This document shows positions 1 to 9,142 of a stretch of 64,000 nt of DNA, one piece after another (the first letter of the stretch is position 1; each line of letters begins with the position of its first letter). Under the pieces are notes generated by a model. That model saw nothing but the letters and a program-made list of their open reading frames with translations, was not told the origin of the DNA and made no database searches. Both the position numbers and the translations under genes were made by a program. Source of the stretch: Thauera sp. GDN1 (lineage in GTDB: Bacteria; Pseudomonadota; Gammaproteobacteria; Burkholderiales; Rhodocyclaceae); contig NZ_CP097870.1 in NCBI RefSeq assembly GCF_029223545.1, positions 186,001 to 250,000 on the forward strand. Direction: 5' to 3'.

Positions 1-998
1 GCCGGGCCGTCGATGCGGAAGTCGGCGTCGGCCTCGCCCGGGCCGACGATCTTCGGGCGCACGCCGGCATAGCCGGGCTGCAGCCGGGTGGCGTCGAGCG
101 CCGGCCACCAGCGCCGGATCGCGCGGGCGAAGCCCTGCGCGCGCGCTGCATCCACCGTGTAGTCGGGGGCGGCGATCCACTCCACGTCGGGGCCGAACTT
201 GGCCTGGCCGCCCAGGTCCAGGGTCAGGTGCACGCCCAGGCCGCCGGGTTCCGGGATCGGGTAGATCAGGCGCGAGAACGGCGCCCGGCCCGCATAGCCG
301 AAATACACCCCGCGCGCGTAATGCGCCTGCGGCGCCTGCGCCGCGGCCGGGGCGCGGATCGCGCGGCCGAGCCCCGGGGCGTCCAGGCCGGCGGCGTTGA
401 TCACCCATTTCGCCTTGAGCTCGGCCGCGGCCTCGCCGCCTGTGCGCAGCACGATGCCGTCGGCCTCCGCCCGTCCATCCAGCACCGGGCTGGCGAGCGC
501 GAGCATGGCGCCGTGGCGCTCGGCCTCGCCCAGCAGCGACAGCATCAGGCCGTGGCTGTCGACGATGCCGGTCGAGGGCGACAGCAGCGCGCTGTGGGCG
601 GCGAGCGCCGGTTCGAGCGCGGCGAGTTCGTCGGCCTCGATCAGGCGCAGGTCATGCACGCCGTTGGCGCGCGCGCGTTCGGCGATCGCCTGCAGCGCCG
701 GCGCCTGCGCCGCGGAACTGGCGACGACCAGCTTGCCGCAGCGCGCATGGCTCACGCCGTGTTCGACGCACCACGCGTACAGGCGCTGGCGGCCGTCCAC
801 GCACAGCCGCGCCTTGAGCGAACCGGGCGGGTAGTACAGCCCGGCGTGGATGACCTCGCTGTTGCGCGCGCTGATGCCGGTGCCGAAGGCGGTCTCGCGC
901 TCGACGATCACGACCTCATGCCCGGCGCGGGCGAGGCTGTGCGCGCAGGCCAGGCCGACCACGCCGGCGCCGATCACCACGGTATCGACTGTTTCCAT
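1..998 (-). CDS. FAD-dependent oxidoreductase, L-2-hydroxyglutarate oxidase-like (partial, C-terminus off window)
   Basis: Starts at the ATG at 998 and runs off the left edge, so only the N-terminal part (about 332 residues) is visible. It begins with a dinucleotide-binding signature ([12 protein letters not shown]) followed by the stretch [20 protein letters not shown]. That stretch is typical of LhgO-type FAD-dependent oxidoreductases (DAO fold), which oxidise 2-hydroxy acids such as L-2-hydroxyglutarate and feed electrons to the respiratory chain. A later [12 protein letters not shown] segment fits the same family. It is transcribed divergently from the TRAP operon. The exact substrate cannot be read from the sequence. 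Confidence 0.85.
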   Translation of the reverse strand, partial: METVDTVVIGAGVVGLACAHSLARAGHEVVIVERETAFGTGISARNSEVIHAGLYYPPGSLKARLCVDGRQRLYAWCVEHGVSHARCGKLVVASSAAQAPALQAIAERARANGVHDLRLIEADELAALEPALAAHSALLSPSTGIVDSHGLMLSLLGEAERHGAMLALASPVLDGRAEADGIVLRTGGEAAAELKAKWVINAAGLDAPGLGRAIRAPAAAQAPQAHYARGVYFGYAGRAPFSRLIYPIPEPGGLGVHLTLDLGGQAKFGPDVEWIAAPDYTVDAARAQGFARAIRRWWPALDATRLQPGYAGVRPKIVGPGEADADFRIDGP

Positions 999-1257
999 CT
1001 TTGCGAGCCGGCCCGGCGCGTGAGGGTACGCGGCTGCCGGCGGGAGTGAGGGGTTCCGGTTGTAGCAGATCGCCGGGCCGTCCGGGAAGGGGCGGCGGCC
1101 GCGCACGCAGGGACCTGCGCGAGCCAGCGCGGACGGGCTGTCGGCCAGCGTGCGGATTTCCGGACGAGGGTGGGCGATGCGTTCCGGGATGTCGCGCCGC
1201 CGGTGCTTGCCAGTCGCCGGCATGTGCCCGGGAAGGCCCGCAGGATCAGGGAAAACG

Positions 1258-1280
1258 CTGAGCACCAGGGTGGTGCGCAG
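1258..1280. promoter_or_regulatory. 23-base inverted repeat next to the sigma-54 promoter
   Basis: The perfect core is GCACCA-GGG-TGGTGC at 1262-1276. Adding the outer bases gives 10-base arms with one mismatch around GGG. It ends one base before the -24 element. Its symmetry suggests a dimeric regulator site, possibly for the response regulator encoded at 6610-7950, although DctD-type enhancer sites normally lie further upstream. Confidence 0.55.
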
Positions 1281-1281
1281 G

Positions 1282-1297
1282 TGGCACGGCAGTTGCT
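1282..1297 (+). promoter_or_regulatory. Sigma-54 (-24/-12) promoter of the TAXI-TRAP operon
   Basis: The sequence TGGCACGGCAGTTGCT matches the sigma-54 consensus TGGCACG-N4-TTGCW at every fixed position. It lies about 60 bases upstream of the solute-binding protein start, and a sigma-54 dependent activator is encoded at the end of the same gene cluster. Transcription would start near 1309. Confidence 0.8.
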
Positions 1298-1357
1298 AAA
1301 GTTCGTTGGTCCGCTGATGGGCAAATAATCAAGACTTATTAAGTGGAGGAGCGTTCG

Positions 1358-2308
1358 ATGAAATCCCTGATCCGCAAATGCGCACTCGGCACCGCCTTCG
1401 TGGCGATGACCGGCGCGGCATCCGCCGCCACCTTCGTCAACGTGCTGACCGGCGGCACCAGCGGGGTGTATTACCCGCTCGGCGTCACCCTGTCGCAGGT
1501 CTATGGCGATATCATCCCCGACAGCAAGGTCCAGGTGCAGGCCACCAAGGCCTCGGCGGAGAACCTCAACCTGCTGCAGGCCGGCCGTGGCGAGATCGGC
1601 TTCTCGCTCGCCGACTCCGTCTCCGACGCCTGGAAGGGCAACGCCGACGCCGGCTTCACCAAGCCGCTCGACAAGCTGCGCGCGATCGCCTCGGTGTATC
1701 CGAACTACATCCAGATCGTCGCCCTGGCCGACGCCAACGTGAAGACGCTCGCCGACCTCAAGGGCAAGCGCATCTCGGTGGGCGCGCCGCGCTCGGGCAC
1801 CGAGATCAACGCGCGCGCGATCCTCAAGGCCGCCGGCCTGTCGTACGAGGATTTCGCCAAGGTCGAGTACCTGCCCTTCGGCGAGTCGGTCGAGCTGATG
1901 AAGAACCGCCAGATCGACGTCACGCTGCAGTCGGCCGGCCTCGGCGTGGCGGCGCTGCGCGACCTGTCGGCCGCGGTCAAGGTGAACTTCGTCCCGGTGC
2001 CGGCCGAGGTCGTGGCCAAGGTCGGTGATCCGGCCTACCGTCCGGCGGTGGTGCCGGCCAGCACCTACGAGGGCCAGAGCGCCGAGGTGCCGACGGTGGC
2101 GATCAACAACCTGCTGGTGACCCACGCGAAGGTGTCCGACGAGGTCGCCTACCAGATGACCAAGGGCATCTTCGAGAACCTCGAGCGTCTGGGCAATTCG
2201 CACTCCGCCGGCCGCCAGATCAAGCTTGAGAAGGCCACCGACGGCCTGCCGATCCCGCTCCATCCGGGCGCGGAGAAGTTCTACCGCGAGAAGGGCCTGG
2301 TCAAGTAA
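1358..2308 (+). CDS. TAXI family TRAP transporter solute-binding protein
   Basis: Periplasmic binding protein of a tripartite ATP-independent transporter, 316 residues. The ATG at 1358 is preferred over an in-frame GTG at 1343 because the Shine-Dalgarno GGAGGA lies at 1345-1350. A signal peptide of about 23 residues ends AASA before ATFVNVLTGGTSGVYYPLG, the characteristic start of mature TAXI proteins. The rest shows the family pattern (LQAGRGEIGFSLADS, then GKRISVGAPRSGTEINA). TAXI proteins bind organic acids, often glutamate- or C4/C5-dicarboxylate-like compounds, but the ligand here is unknown. First gene of the operon, expressed from the sigma-54 promoter. Confidence 0.93.
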   Translation: MKSLIRKCALGTAFVAMTGAASAATFVNVLTGGTSGVYYPLGVTLSQVYGDIIPDSKVQVQATKASAENLNLLQAGRGEIGFSLADSVSDAWKGNADAGFTKPLDKLRAIASVYPNYIQIVALADANVKTLADLKGKRISVGAPRSGTEINARAILKAAGLSYEDFAKVEYLPFGESVELMKNRQIDVTLQSAGLGVAALRDLSAAVKVNFVPVPAEVVAKVGDPAYRPAVVPASTYEGQSAEVPTVAINNLLVTHAKVSDEVAYQMTKGIFENLERLGNSHSAGRQIKLEKATDGLPIPLHPGAEKFYREKGLVK

Positions 2309-2322
2309 GCCCTTCACCCCCT

Positions 2323-2352
2323 CGCCCGGGCGCGCCTTCGTCCGCCCGGGCG
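2323..2352 (+). promoter_or_regulatory. Intercistronic stem-loop between binding protein and permease genes
   Basis: Two copies of the self-complementary block CGCCCGGGCG (2323-2332 and 2343-2352) can pair across a 10-base loop. There is no T-run, so it is not a full intrinsic terminator. Hairpins at this place in uptake operons commonly protect the upstream mRNA and keep binding protein in excess over permease; that role is inferred. Confidence 0.5.
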
Positions 2353-2383
2353 GCCCAGCCGCCGTCCCCGTTCCGGAACCGCC

Positions 2384-4417
2384 ATGAGCTCCTCCGTCCA
2401 TTCGCCTGCCGCCGAAGCCGGCAAGGGCATGCTGCGCGTCGTCTTCTACAGCGCGATCCTGTTCTCGGTCTTCCAGCTCGTCACTTCGGCCTTCAGCCCG
2501 CTGTCGAGCACCGTCGTGCGTGCGCTGCACGTCGGCTTCCTGCTGCTGCTGACCTTCCTGCTCCATCCCTGGCAGGGCGGGCAGGGGCGCACCAGCGTGC
2601 TGACCAAGGCGATCGGTTTCGGCGCGCTGCTGCTGTCGGGCTACCACTGGATCTACGAGGCCGACCTGGTGCAGCGCGCCGGCGAGCTGACGCAGGCCGA
2701 CATGGTGGTCGGCGTGATCACGCTGGTGCTGGTGTTCGAGGCCGCGCGCCGCATCATGGGGCTGGCGCTGCCGATGATCTGCCTCGGCTTCCTCGCCTAC
2801 GCCCTGTTCGGCGAGTACCTCCCGGGCGACCTCGCCCACCGCGGCTACGGCCTCGACCAGGTGGTGAGCCAGCTCGCCTTCGGCACCGAGGGCATCTACG
2901 GCACGCCGACCTATGTGTCCTCGTCCTACATCTTCCTGTTCATCCTGTTCGGCGCCTTCCTCGAGCAGGCGGGCATGATCGACCTGTTCACCAACTTCGC
3001 GCTCGGCACCGTCGGCCACACCAAGGGCGGTCCGGCCAAGGTCGCGGTGGTGTCCTCCGGCCTGATGGGCACGATCAACGGCTCGGGCGTGGCCAACGTC
3101 GTCACCACCGGCCAGTTCACCATCCCGCTGATGAAGAAGTTCGGCTACACGCCGGCCTTCGCCGGCGCGGTCGAGGCCACCAGCTCGATGGGCGGCCAGA
3201 TCATGCCGCCGGTGATGGGCGCCGTGGCCTTCATCATGGCCGAGACGATCAACGTGCCCTACGTCGAGATCGCCAAGGCCGCGGCCATCCCGGCCCTGCT
3301 GTACTTCTTCACCGTGTTCTGGATGGTGCATCTGGAGGCCGGGCGTGCCGGCCTGAAGGGGCTGCCGAAGTCCGAGTGCCCCGACCCGTGGGTGGCGATC
3401 CGCGAACGCTGGTACCTGCTGCTGCCGCTGGCCGGGCTGGTGTACCTGCTGTTCGCCGGCTTCACGCCGATGTTCGCCGGCATGGTCGGCCTCGCGCTGA
3501 CCGTGGTGCTGCTGTTCGGCAGCGCGCTCGCGCGCCATCTCAACGGCACCTCGCTGCGCCTGCTGTTCTGGATCGCGCTCGGCCTGGCGTGCTCGGCCTT
3601 CGCCAAGGTCGGCATCATCGCGGTGGTGGCGGTCGTTGCCGTGCTCGCGGTGCTGCTGGCGCCGCGCGCCGACGGCCGCAGCACGCTGCGCCTGGCGGTG
3701 AAGGCGCTGGTCGAGGGCGCGCTGCACGCGCTGCCGGTGGGCGTGGCGTGCGCGCTGGTGGGCGTCATCATCGGCTCGCTGACCCTGACCGGCGGTGCCA
3801 CCGCCTTCGCCGGCTACATCATCCAGATCGGCGACGACAGCCTGTTCGTGTCGCTGCTGCTGACCATGCTCACCTGCCTGGTGCTCGGCATGGGCATCCC
3901 GACCATCCCCAACTACATCATCACCAGCTCGATCGCCGCACCCGCGCTGCTCGAGCTCGGCGTGCCGCTGATCGTCTCGCACATGTTCGTGTTCTATTTC
4001 GGGATCATGGCCGACCTCACCCCGCCGGTCGCGCTCGCCGCCTTCGCCGCGGCGCCGATCGCCAAGGAGAGCGGGCTCAAGATCGGCGTGCGCGCGGTGC
4101 AGATCGCCATCGCCGGCTTCGTCGTGCCCTACATGGCGGTGTATGCGCCCGAGCTGATGCTGCAGGGGGACAAGGGCGTGGCCGCGACCCTGTACGTGGT
4201 GTTCAAGGCCCTGCTCGCGGTGACGCTGTGGGGCACCGCGGTGGTCGGCCACTTCCGCTCGCCGATGAACCCGCTCGAGCGCGTGCTCGCCTTCGTCGCC
4301 GCGTCGATGCTGGTGATCGCGCTGCCGATCACCGACGAGATCGGCTTCGGCCTCGCCGCGCTGGTCATGGGCTGGCACATCTGGCGCTCGCGCAACGTGC
4401 AGGCGCTCACCGTCTGA
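2384..4417 (+). CDS. TRAP transporter fused permease (small and large subunits)
   Basis: A 677-residue inner-membrane protein with many hydrophobic segments. It is the fused type of TRAP permease usual in TAXI systems, in which a DctQ-like part precedes a DctM-like large subunit. Recognisable large-subunit stretches are GTINGSGVANVVTTGQFTIPLMKKFGY and EATSSMGGQIMPPVMGA (central), and GMGIPTIPNYIITSSIAAPAL plus YFGIMADLTPPVALAAFAAAP (late), which line the substrate path. It imports the substrate delivered by the upstream binding protein using an ion gradient. Its stop overlaps the next start by one base (TGATG). Confidence 0.93.
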   Translation: MSSSVHSPAAEAGKGMLRVVFYSAILFSVFQLVTSAFSPLSSTVVRALHVGFLLLLTFLLHPWQGGQGRTSVLTKAIGFGALLLSGYHWIYEADLVQRAGELTQADMVVGVITLVLVFEAARRIMGLALPMICLGFLAYALFGEYLPGDLAHRGYGLDQVVSQLAFGTEGIYGTPTYVSSSYIFLFILFGAFLEQAGMIDLFTNFALGTVGHTKGGPAKVAVVSSGLMGTINGSGVANVVTTGQFTIPLMKKFGYTPAFAGAVEATSSMGGQIMPPVMGAVAFIMAETINVPYVEIAKAAAIPALLYFFTVFWMVHLEAGRAGLKGLPKSECPDPWVAIRERWYLLLPLAGLVYLLFAGFTPMFAGMVGLALTVVLLFGSALARHLNGTSLRLLFWIALGLACSAFAKVGIIAVVAVVAVLAVLLAPRADGRSTLRLAVKALVEGALHALPVGVACALVGVIIGSLTLTGGATAFAGYIIQIGDDSLFVSLLLTMLTCLVLGMGIPTIPNYIITSSIAAPALLELGVPLIVSHMFVFYFGIMADLTPPVALAAFAAAPIAKESGLKIGVRAVQIAIAGFVVPYMAVYAPELMLQGDKGVAATLYVVFKALLAVTLWGTAVVGHFRSPMNPLERVLAFVAASMLVIALPITDEIGFGLAALVMGWHIWRSRNVQALTV

Positions 4418-4797
4418 TGGCACTCTGCCTTGCCACCGCCCTCGCCACGGCGACCGTCGCCGCCAGCAGCTTCACGCTGGCGTGGACGCATTCGATCGAG
4501 CGTGTGCGCTGGGAGGAGGCGTGGCGGGTGGAGGGCCGGGAGCTGGTGCTCGACACCGTGCGCGTGCGCGGCCACGGCGCCGGCATGGAGCCGGCCGCGG
4601 GCGCGGTGCTGCGTGACGGGGCGTGGACCTGGCATCCGCGCACCCGCCATGCGCTGCTGCGCCTGACGCGCTCGGAGCACACCGCCGACTACGAGTGGTG
4701 CGAGGCCGGCCGGCCATGCGTGCCGCTGTCCGCGCTGCTGCCTTCCGACGGCGGCGTCACCGAGCTGCGCGTGTGTCCCACGGCGGTGGCGCACTGA
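4417..4797 (+). CDS. DUF1850 domain protein
   Basis: A protein of 126 residues whose ATG overlaps the permease stop codon, so it is probably translationally coupled. The N-terminus is hydrophobic and could be a signal or anchor. The pattern SFTLAWTHSIERVRWEEAW and the ending with two cysteines match DUF1850 proteins, which occur almost only beside TAXI-TRAP permeases. Their role is not established; an accessory part of the transporter is the natural inference. Confidence 0.8.
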   Translation: MALCLATALATATVAASSFTLAWTHSIERVRWEEAWRVEGRELVLDTVRVRGHGAGMEPAAGAVLRDGAWTWHPRTRHALLRLTRSEHTADYEWCEAGRPCVPLSALLPSDGGVTELRVCPTAVAH

Positions 4798-4807
4798 GCG
4801 CGACACG

Positions 4808-6613
4808 ATGAACCGCGAATCGCGCCGTCCCGTGCTTCGCGCCCTGCGCGTGCTGGTGCCGCTCGCGCTCGCCGTCGCCCTGCTGTGGGCGGTGCACGCG
4901 TGGCGGCTCGCCGCCGGCGTCGACGACATCGCGCGTCACGCCGGCCAGCGCCTCGCCCTGCTGTCGGCCAGCCTCGATGCCGAGCTGCTGCGCTTCGAGA
5001 GCCTGCCTGCGGTGCTCGCCCGCCATCCGGTGCTGCCGGCGCTGCTCGCCGATCCCGACGATGCCGGCCTGCGCGCGCAGGCAAACGCCCTGCTCGAGGA
5101 CGTCAATGCGCGCACCGGCGCGGCCATGCTGTACCTGATCGGCCCCGACGGCGACACGCTGGCGGCGAGCAACTGGCGGCGCGCGGATTCCTTCGTCGGC
5201 GAGAACTACGCCTTCCGCCCTTATTTCCGCGCCGCGCTCGCAGGCGGCGCGGGCAAGTTCTTCGCCGTCGGCGCCACCACCCGCGTGCCCGGCTTCTTCA
5301 TCGCCCATCCGGTGCGCAATGCGGCAGCGGTGGCCGGGGTGCTCGCGGTCAAGGTCGAGCTCACCCAGCTCGAACGCACCTGGGCCGAGAGCGGCGAATC
5401 GGTGATGGTGGTGGATCGCCACGGCGTGGTGGCGCTGTCCTCGAATCCGGCGTGGAAGTTCGGGGCGCTGTCGGCGCTTTCCGCCGCCTCGCGTGCCGAA
5501 CTGGTGCAGACGCGGCAGTACGACACCGAGGCCCTGGCCCCATTGCCGCTGGTCTGGCACGAGGCGGGGCGGGCGACGATCGGCGACCGCGAGTTCGTGG
5601 TCGGCAGCCGCGCCCTCGACTGGCTGGACTGGCGCATGCTGATGCTGCTCGACACCACGCCGGCCCATGCCGCCGCGGTGTGGTCCGCCACCGGCGCCGG
5701 CCTGCTGCTGTGCGTGGTCGCCGCGGTGGCGCTGTACTGGGCGCAGCGCGCGCGCCGGCTGCGCGAGCGCCTTGGCGCCCAAGCCGCGCTCGAGCGTACG
5801 GTGGCCGAGCGCACCGCCGATCTCGCGGCGAGCAACCGCCGCCTGCAGCAGGAGGTCGTCGAGCGCGTGGCCGCCGAGCACAAGCTGCGCGGCGCCCAGC
5901 GCGCGCTGATCGAGGCTAACCGCCTCGCCGCGCTCGGCCAGATGGCGGCCGGCGTGGCCCACGAGATCAACCAGCCGCTGGCGGCGATGCGCAGCTTCGC
6001 CGGCAACGCCCTGACCTTCCTCGAGCGCGGCCGGCTGGAGCCGCTCAAGGACAATCTCGGCCAGATCATCGGCCTGGTCGAGCGCATGGCGCGGCTCACC
6101 GCCCAGCTCAAGGTCTTCGCCTCGCGCCGCCGCGGTGCGGGCGGCCAGGCGCCGGCGGCGCAGTCGATGCAGGTGGTGGCGGGCTGGTTCCGCGAGCGCC
6201 TGGCGGCGGCCGGCGTCGAGCTGACGTTCGACGACGCCGGGCTCAGCCTGCCGCTGCCCCCCGAGGCCCTCGAGCAGGTGCTGTCCAACCTCGTCGGCAA
6301 TGCGCTCGATGCGCTCGCCGGCCGCGGCGCGGGGCGCATCGAGCTGCGCACCTGCGCACGCGACGGCCTGCTCTGCCTCGAGGTCGCCGACGACGGCCCG
6401 GGCATCGCGCCCGAGCTGCGCGCGCGTATCCTGCAGCCCTTCTACTCGACCAAGCCGCTCGGCCACGGGCTGGGCCTGGGCCTGTCGATCGTCGCCGACC
6501 TCGTCGAATCCGCCGGCGGGCGGCTGGAGATCACCGAGCGCCCGGGCGGCGGCGCGCTGGTGCGCGCGTGCTGGCCGGCGGCATCCGAATCCGAAGAAGC
6601 GCAGGAAACATGA
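4808..6613 (+). CDS. DctB-like sensor histidine kinase
   Basis: Membrane sensor kinase of 601 residues. One transmembrane segment lies near residues 14-30 and a second near 288-312. Between them is a periplasmic Cache-like sensor domain. A coiled-coil linker follows, then the phosphoacceptor motif GVAHEINQPLAAM (His385), the N box (NLVGNALDAL, near 494), DDGPGIAP (near 528) and a GHGLGLGLS lid (near 552). This is the layout of C4-dicarboxylate sensor DctB. It overlaps the response regulator start by four bases (ATGA). By position it should sense the TRAP substrate outside the cytoplasm. Confidence 0.92.
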   Translation: MNRESRRPVLRALRVLVPLALAVALLWAVHAWRLAAGVDDIARHAGQRLALLSASLDAELLRFESLPAVLARHPVLPALLADPDDAGLRAQANALLEDVNARTGAAMLYLIGPDGDTLAASNWRRADSFVGENYAFRPYFRAALAGGAGKFFAVGATTRVPGFFIAHPVRNAAAVAGVLAVKVELTQLERTWAESGESVMVVDRHGVVALSSNPAWKFGALSALSAASRAELVQTRQYDTEALAPLPLVWHEAGRATIGDREFVVGSRALDWLDWRMLMLLDTTPAHAAAVWSATGAGLLLCVVAAVALYWAQRARRLRERLGAQAALERTVAERTADLAASNRRLQQEVVERVAAEHKLRGAQRALIEANRLAALGQMAAGVAHEINQPLAAMRSFAGNALTFLERGRLEPLKDNLGQIIGLVERMARLTAQLKVFASRRRGAGGQAPAAQSMQVVAGWFRERLAAAGVELTFDDAGLSLPLPPEALEQVLSNLVGNALDALAGRGAGRIELRTCARDGLLCLEVADDGPGIAPELRARILQPFYSTKPLGHGLGLGLSIVADLVESAGGRLEITERPGGGALVRACWPAASESEEAQET

Positions 6614-7950
6614 GCCACGACACCATCCACGTCCTCTATGTCGAGGACGACGACGCGGTCCGCGCCGCGGGCTGCCAGACCTTCGCGCTCGCCGACATCG
6701 GCGTGCGCGACTTCGATCGCGCCGAGCCGGTGCTCGCCGAACTCGGCACGGGGCGGCCGGTGGTGCTGGTCACCGACGTGCGCCTGCCCGGGCTCGACGG
6801 CATCGGCCTGCTGCGCCGCGCGCGCGAGATCGACCCCGACCTGCCGGTGATCCTGGTCACCGGCCACGGCGACGTGGCGATGGCGGTGGAGGCGATGCGC
6901 GCCGGCGCCTACGACTTCATCGAAAAGCCCTTCGCCCCCGAGCACCTGGTCGAGGTCGTCGGGCGCGCGATCGAGAAGCGCCGCCTGGTGCTGGAGAACC
7001 GCGCGCTGCGCGCGCGCCTGGCGCGGGCCGACGGCGGCGACGGCCTGATCGGCGACAGCGCGGCGATGGCCGGGGTGCGGCGGCTGATCGCCGAGCTCGC
7101 CGACACCGACGTCGACGTGCTGATCGAGGGCGAGACCGGTACCGGCAAGGAATGCGTGGCGCGCGCGCTGCACGCCGGCGGGCGGCGGCGCGGCGGCCAT
7201 TTCGTCGCCATCAACTGCGCCGCGCTGCCCGAGAGCGTGTTCGAGAGCGAGATGTTCGGCGTCGAGCCCGGCGCCTACACCGGCGCCACCCGCAGCCGCG
7301 CGGGCAAGATCGAGCACGCCGACGGCGGCACCCTGTTCCTCGACGAGATCGAGGGCATGGCCCTGCCGCTGCAGGCCAAGCTGCTGCGCGTGCTGCAGGA
7401 GCGCGTGGTCGAGCGTCTGGGCTCCAACCGCCTGCTGCCGGTGGACTGCCGGGTGGTGGCCGCCACCAAGCTCGACCTCAAGGCCGAGGCGGAGGCCGGG
7501 CGCTTCCGTGCCGACCTCTACTGGCGGCTCAACGTGGTGACGATCCCGCTGCCGCCGCTGCGCGCGCGCCGCGAGGACATCCCGCTGCTGTTCAACGCCT
7601 TCTGCCTGCAGGCCGCGGAGCGCTTCCGCCGTCCGTTGCCCGAGCGTACCCCGGCGCTGTTCGAGTGGCTGATGGCGCAGGACTGGCCGGGCAACGTGCG
7701 CGAGCTGCAGCACGTCGCCGACCGCTTCGTGCTCGGGGTGTGGCGGCCGGGGGCGGAGATCGCCGCCGAGGCCGGCGCCGGCATGGCGCAGCGCGTCGCC
7801 GCCTTCGAGCAGGTGCTGATCGACAACGCCCTGCGCGAATGCGGCGGCGACGTCGGTGCGGCTGCCGAGCGCCTGCAAGTGCCGCGCAAGACCTTGTACG
7901 ACAAGATCGCCCGTTTCGGCATCGCCATCGGCGCCTACCGCGCGTCCTAG
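6610..7950 (+). CDS. DctD-like sigma-54 dependent response regulator
   Basis: NtrC/DctD family activator of 446 residues. The receiver domain carries the phosphorylatable Asp56 ([10 protein letters not shown]). The AAA+ domain has Walker A GETGTGKE, a sigma-54 contact loop reading GAYTGA rather than the usual GAFTGA, and an [11 protein letters not shown] segment. The C-terminus ends with a Fis-type helix-turn-helix ([18 protein letters not shown]). It should activate the sigma-54 promoter at 1282-1297 once phosphorylated by the upstream kinase. The start chosen is the ATG overlapping the kinase stop, giving [15 protein letters not shown]. Confidence 0.93.
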   Translation: MSHDTIHVLYVEDDDAVRAAGCQTFALADIGVRDFDRAEPVLAELGTGRPVVLVTDVRLPGLDGIGLLRRAREIDPDLPVILVTGHGDVAMAVEAMRAGAYDFIEKPFAPEHLVEVVGRAIEKRRLVLENRALRARLARADGGDGLIGDSAAMAGVRRLIAELADTDVDVLIEGETGTGKECVARALHAGGRRRGGHFVAINCAALPESVFESEMFGVEPGAYTGATRSRAGKIEHADGGTLFLDEIEGMALPLQAKLLRVLQERVVERLGSNRLLPVDCRVVAATKLDLKAEAEAGRFRADLYWRLNVVTIPLPPLRARREDIPLLFNAFCLQAAERFRRPLPERTPALFEWLMAQDWPGNVRELQHVADRFVLGVWRPGAEIAAEAGAGMAQRVAAFEQVLIDNALRECGGDVGAAAERLQVPRKTLYDKIARFGIAIGAYRAS

Positions 7951-7973
7951 GGTCGCGGCGGGAGGGTCGCGGT

Positions 7974-8525
7974 CTACACGAACCCGGCCGCGCCCAGCGC
8001 CGCGCCGACCGCGATCATCCACATCGGCGCCAGCTTCGTCTTCAGCGTTACCAGCGCGGTCAGCGCGATCAGCAGCAGCGCGCCGCCGCGCTGCGCCGGG
8101 TCGGCGAGGAAGGGCAGCGCGAGCAGCCAGCCGGTGGCGAAGGTCAGGCCGACGGTGACCGGCGCCAGGCCGGCGGTGAAGGCGCGTACCAGCGGCGTGT
8201 CGCGGCGCGTGGCGCCCCAGCGGCTGACGCCGAGCGAGAGCAGCGTCGACGGCAGCAGGATGCCGAGCAGGGCGGCGGCGGCGCCCGCCAGGCCCGCGAC
8301 CTGGAAGCCGAGCACCGGCACGAACAGCACGTTGGGCCCGGGCGCGGCCTGGGCGAGGGCGATCGCGGTGGTGAAGTCGGCCTCGCCCAGCCAGCCGCGC
8401 TCGACCACCAGGTAGCGGTGCATCTCGGGCGCGGTGGACATCGCGCCACCGATCGACAGCAGCGACAGCATCAGGAAGCGCAGGAAGAGCTCGAGCAGGT
8501 CGGCCGCGGGCAGCGTGCTCAGCAT
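7974..8525 (-). CDS. Chromate transporter, short-chain (second half-gene)
   Basis: A 183-residue membrane protein with one CHR domain. It shows LLSIGGAMSTAPEMHRYLV and AQAAPGPNVLFVPVLGFQVAG, the paired signatures of the ChrA superfamily. It overlaps the end of the upstream CHR gene by seven bases, so the two are translated together. Short-chain CHR proteins work as pairs of opposite-topology partners exporting chromate or taking up sulfate-like anions. Whether chromate is the true substrate cannot be told. Confidence 0.88.
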   Translation of the reverse strand: MLSTLPAADLLELFLRFLMLSLLSIGGAMSTAPEMHRYLVVERGWLGEADFTTAIALAQAAPGPNVLFVPVLGFQVAGLAGAAAALLGILLPSTLLSLGVSRWGATRRDTPLVRAFTAGLAPVTVGLTFATGWLLALPFLADPAQRGGALLLIALTALVTLKTKLAPMWMIAVGAALGAAGFV

Positions 8526-9142
8526 GACTCGTCCTCCTTACGCGAGCGGGCCTTGCGCGCATCGAGCAGCGCGATGCGCCAGCGCGCCAGGCCCCAGCCG
8601 CCGAGGCCGAGGCCGATCACCACCCAGGCCAGCGGTACCCGGAACACCGCGATCGCGGCCAGCGTCAGCAGCCCGAGCGCGGTGCACAGCGCGGGGCCGA
8701 GCACGTTGCCGCGCAGGGTGGCGAGCATCTTCAGCGCCATCGCCAGGATCAGCCCGGCGGCGACCGCACCCATGCCGCGCAGCGCGCCGGCCACCGCCGG
8801 ATACTGCGCCAGCTGCCGGTAGCTCGCGGCCAGCGCCAGCACCACCAGCATCGGCGCCAGCAGCATGCCGCCGATCGCGGCGAACGCGCCGCGCCAGCCG
8901 AAGTAGCGGTCGCCGATCATCAGCGACAGGTTGACCACGTTGGGTCCGGGCAGCAGCTGCGCCACCGCGTACAGCTCGACGAACTCCGCCCGGCTGAGCC
9001 AGTTGCGGCGGTCGACCAGCTCGCGCTGCGCCACCGCGAGCACGCCGCCGAAGCCCTGCAGCGCGAGCAGGCTGAAGGCGATGAAGACGGCCAACGGCGA
9101 GGCCGGGCGATCCGTGGCGGTGGCCGGAGGGGGCGTGTTCAT
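8519..9142 (-). CDS. Chromate transporter, short-chain (first half-gene)
   Basis: A CHR-domain membrane protein of 207 residues with LLALQGFGGVLAVAQRELVDR and AQLLPGPNVVNLSLMIGDRYFG, followed by several hydrophobic segments. It is the upstream partner of the gene at 7974-8525. Its ATG overlaps the stop of the 2H ligase gene by four bases, so three genes form one minus-strand operon. The charged tail ends in ESC just where the partner gene begins. Confidence 0.88.
   Translation of the reverse strand: MNTPPPATATDRPASPLAVFIAFSLLALQGFGGVLAVAQRELVDRRNWLSRAEFVELYAVAQLLPGPNVVNLSLMIGDRYFGWRGAFAAIGGMLLAPMLVVLALAASYRQLAQYPAVAGALRGMGAVAAGLILAMALKMLATLRGNVLGPALCTALGLLTLAAIAVFRVPLAWVVIGLGLGGWGLARWRIALLDARKARSRKEDESC

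Larger units (their letters stand above)
999..1357. other. Intergenic region between the oxidoreductase and the TRAP operon
   Basis: No coding sequence is supported in these 359 bases. The right third holds a 23-base palindrome and a sigma-54 type promoter, listed separately. The left part is GC-rich and shows nothing recognisable. Confidence 0.6.

Noticed and set aside
974..4423. Minus-strand open frame of 1,149 codons opposite the TRAP genes
   Set aside because: Its translation is rich in Arg/His/Gln without domains, and the plus strand encodes well-recognised transporter proteins. It is a shadow of high-GC coding.
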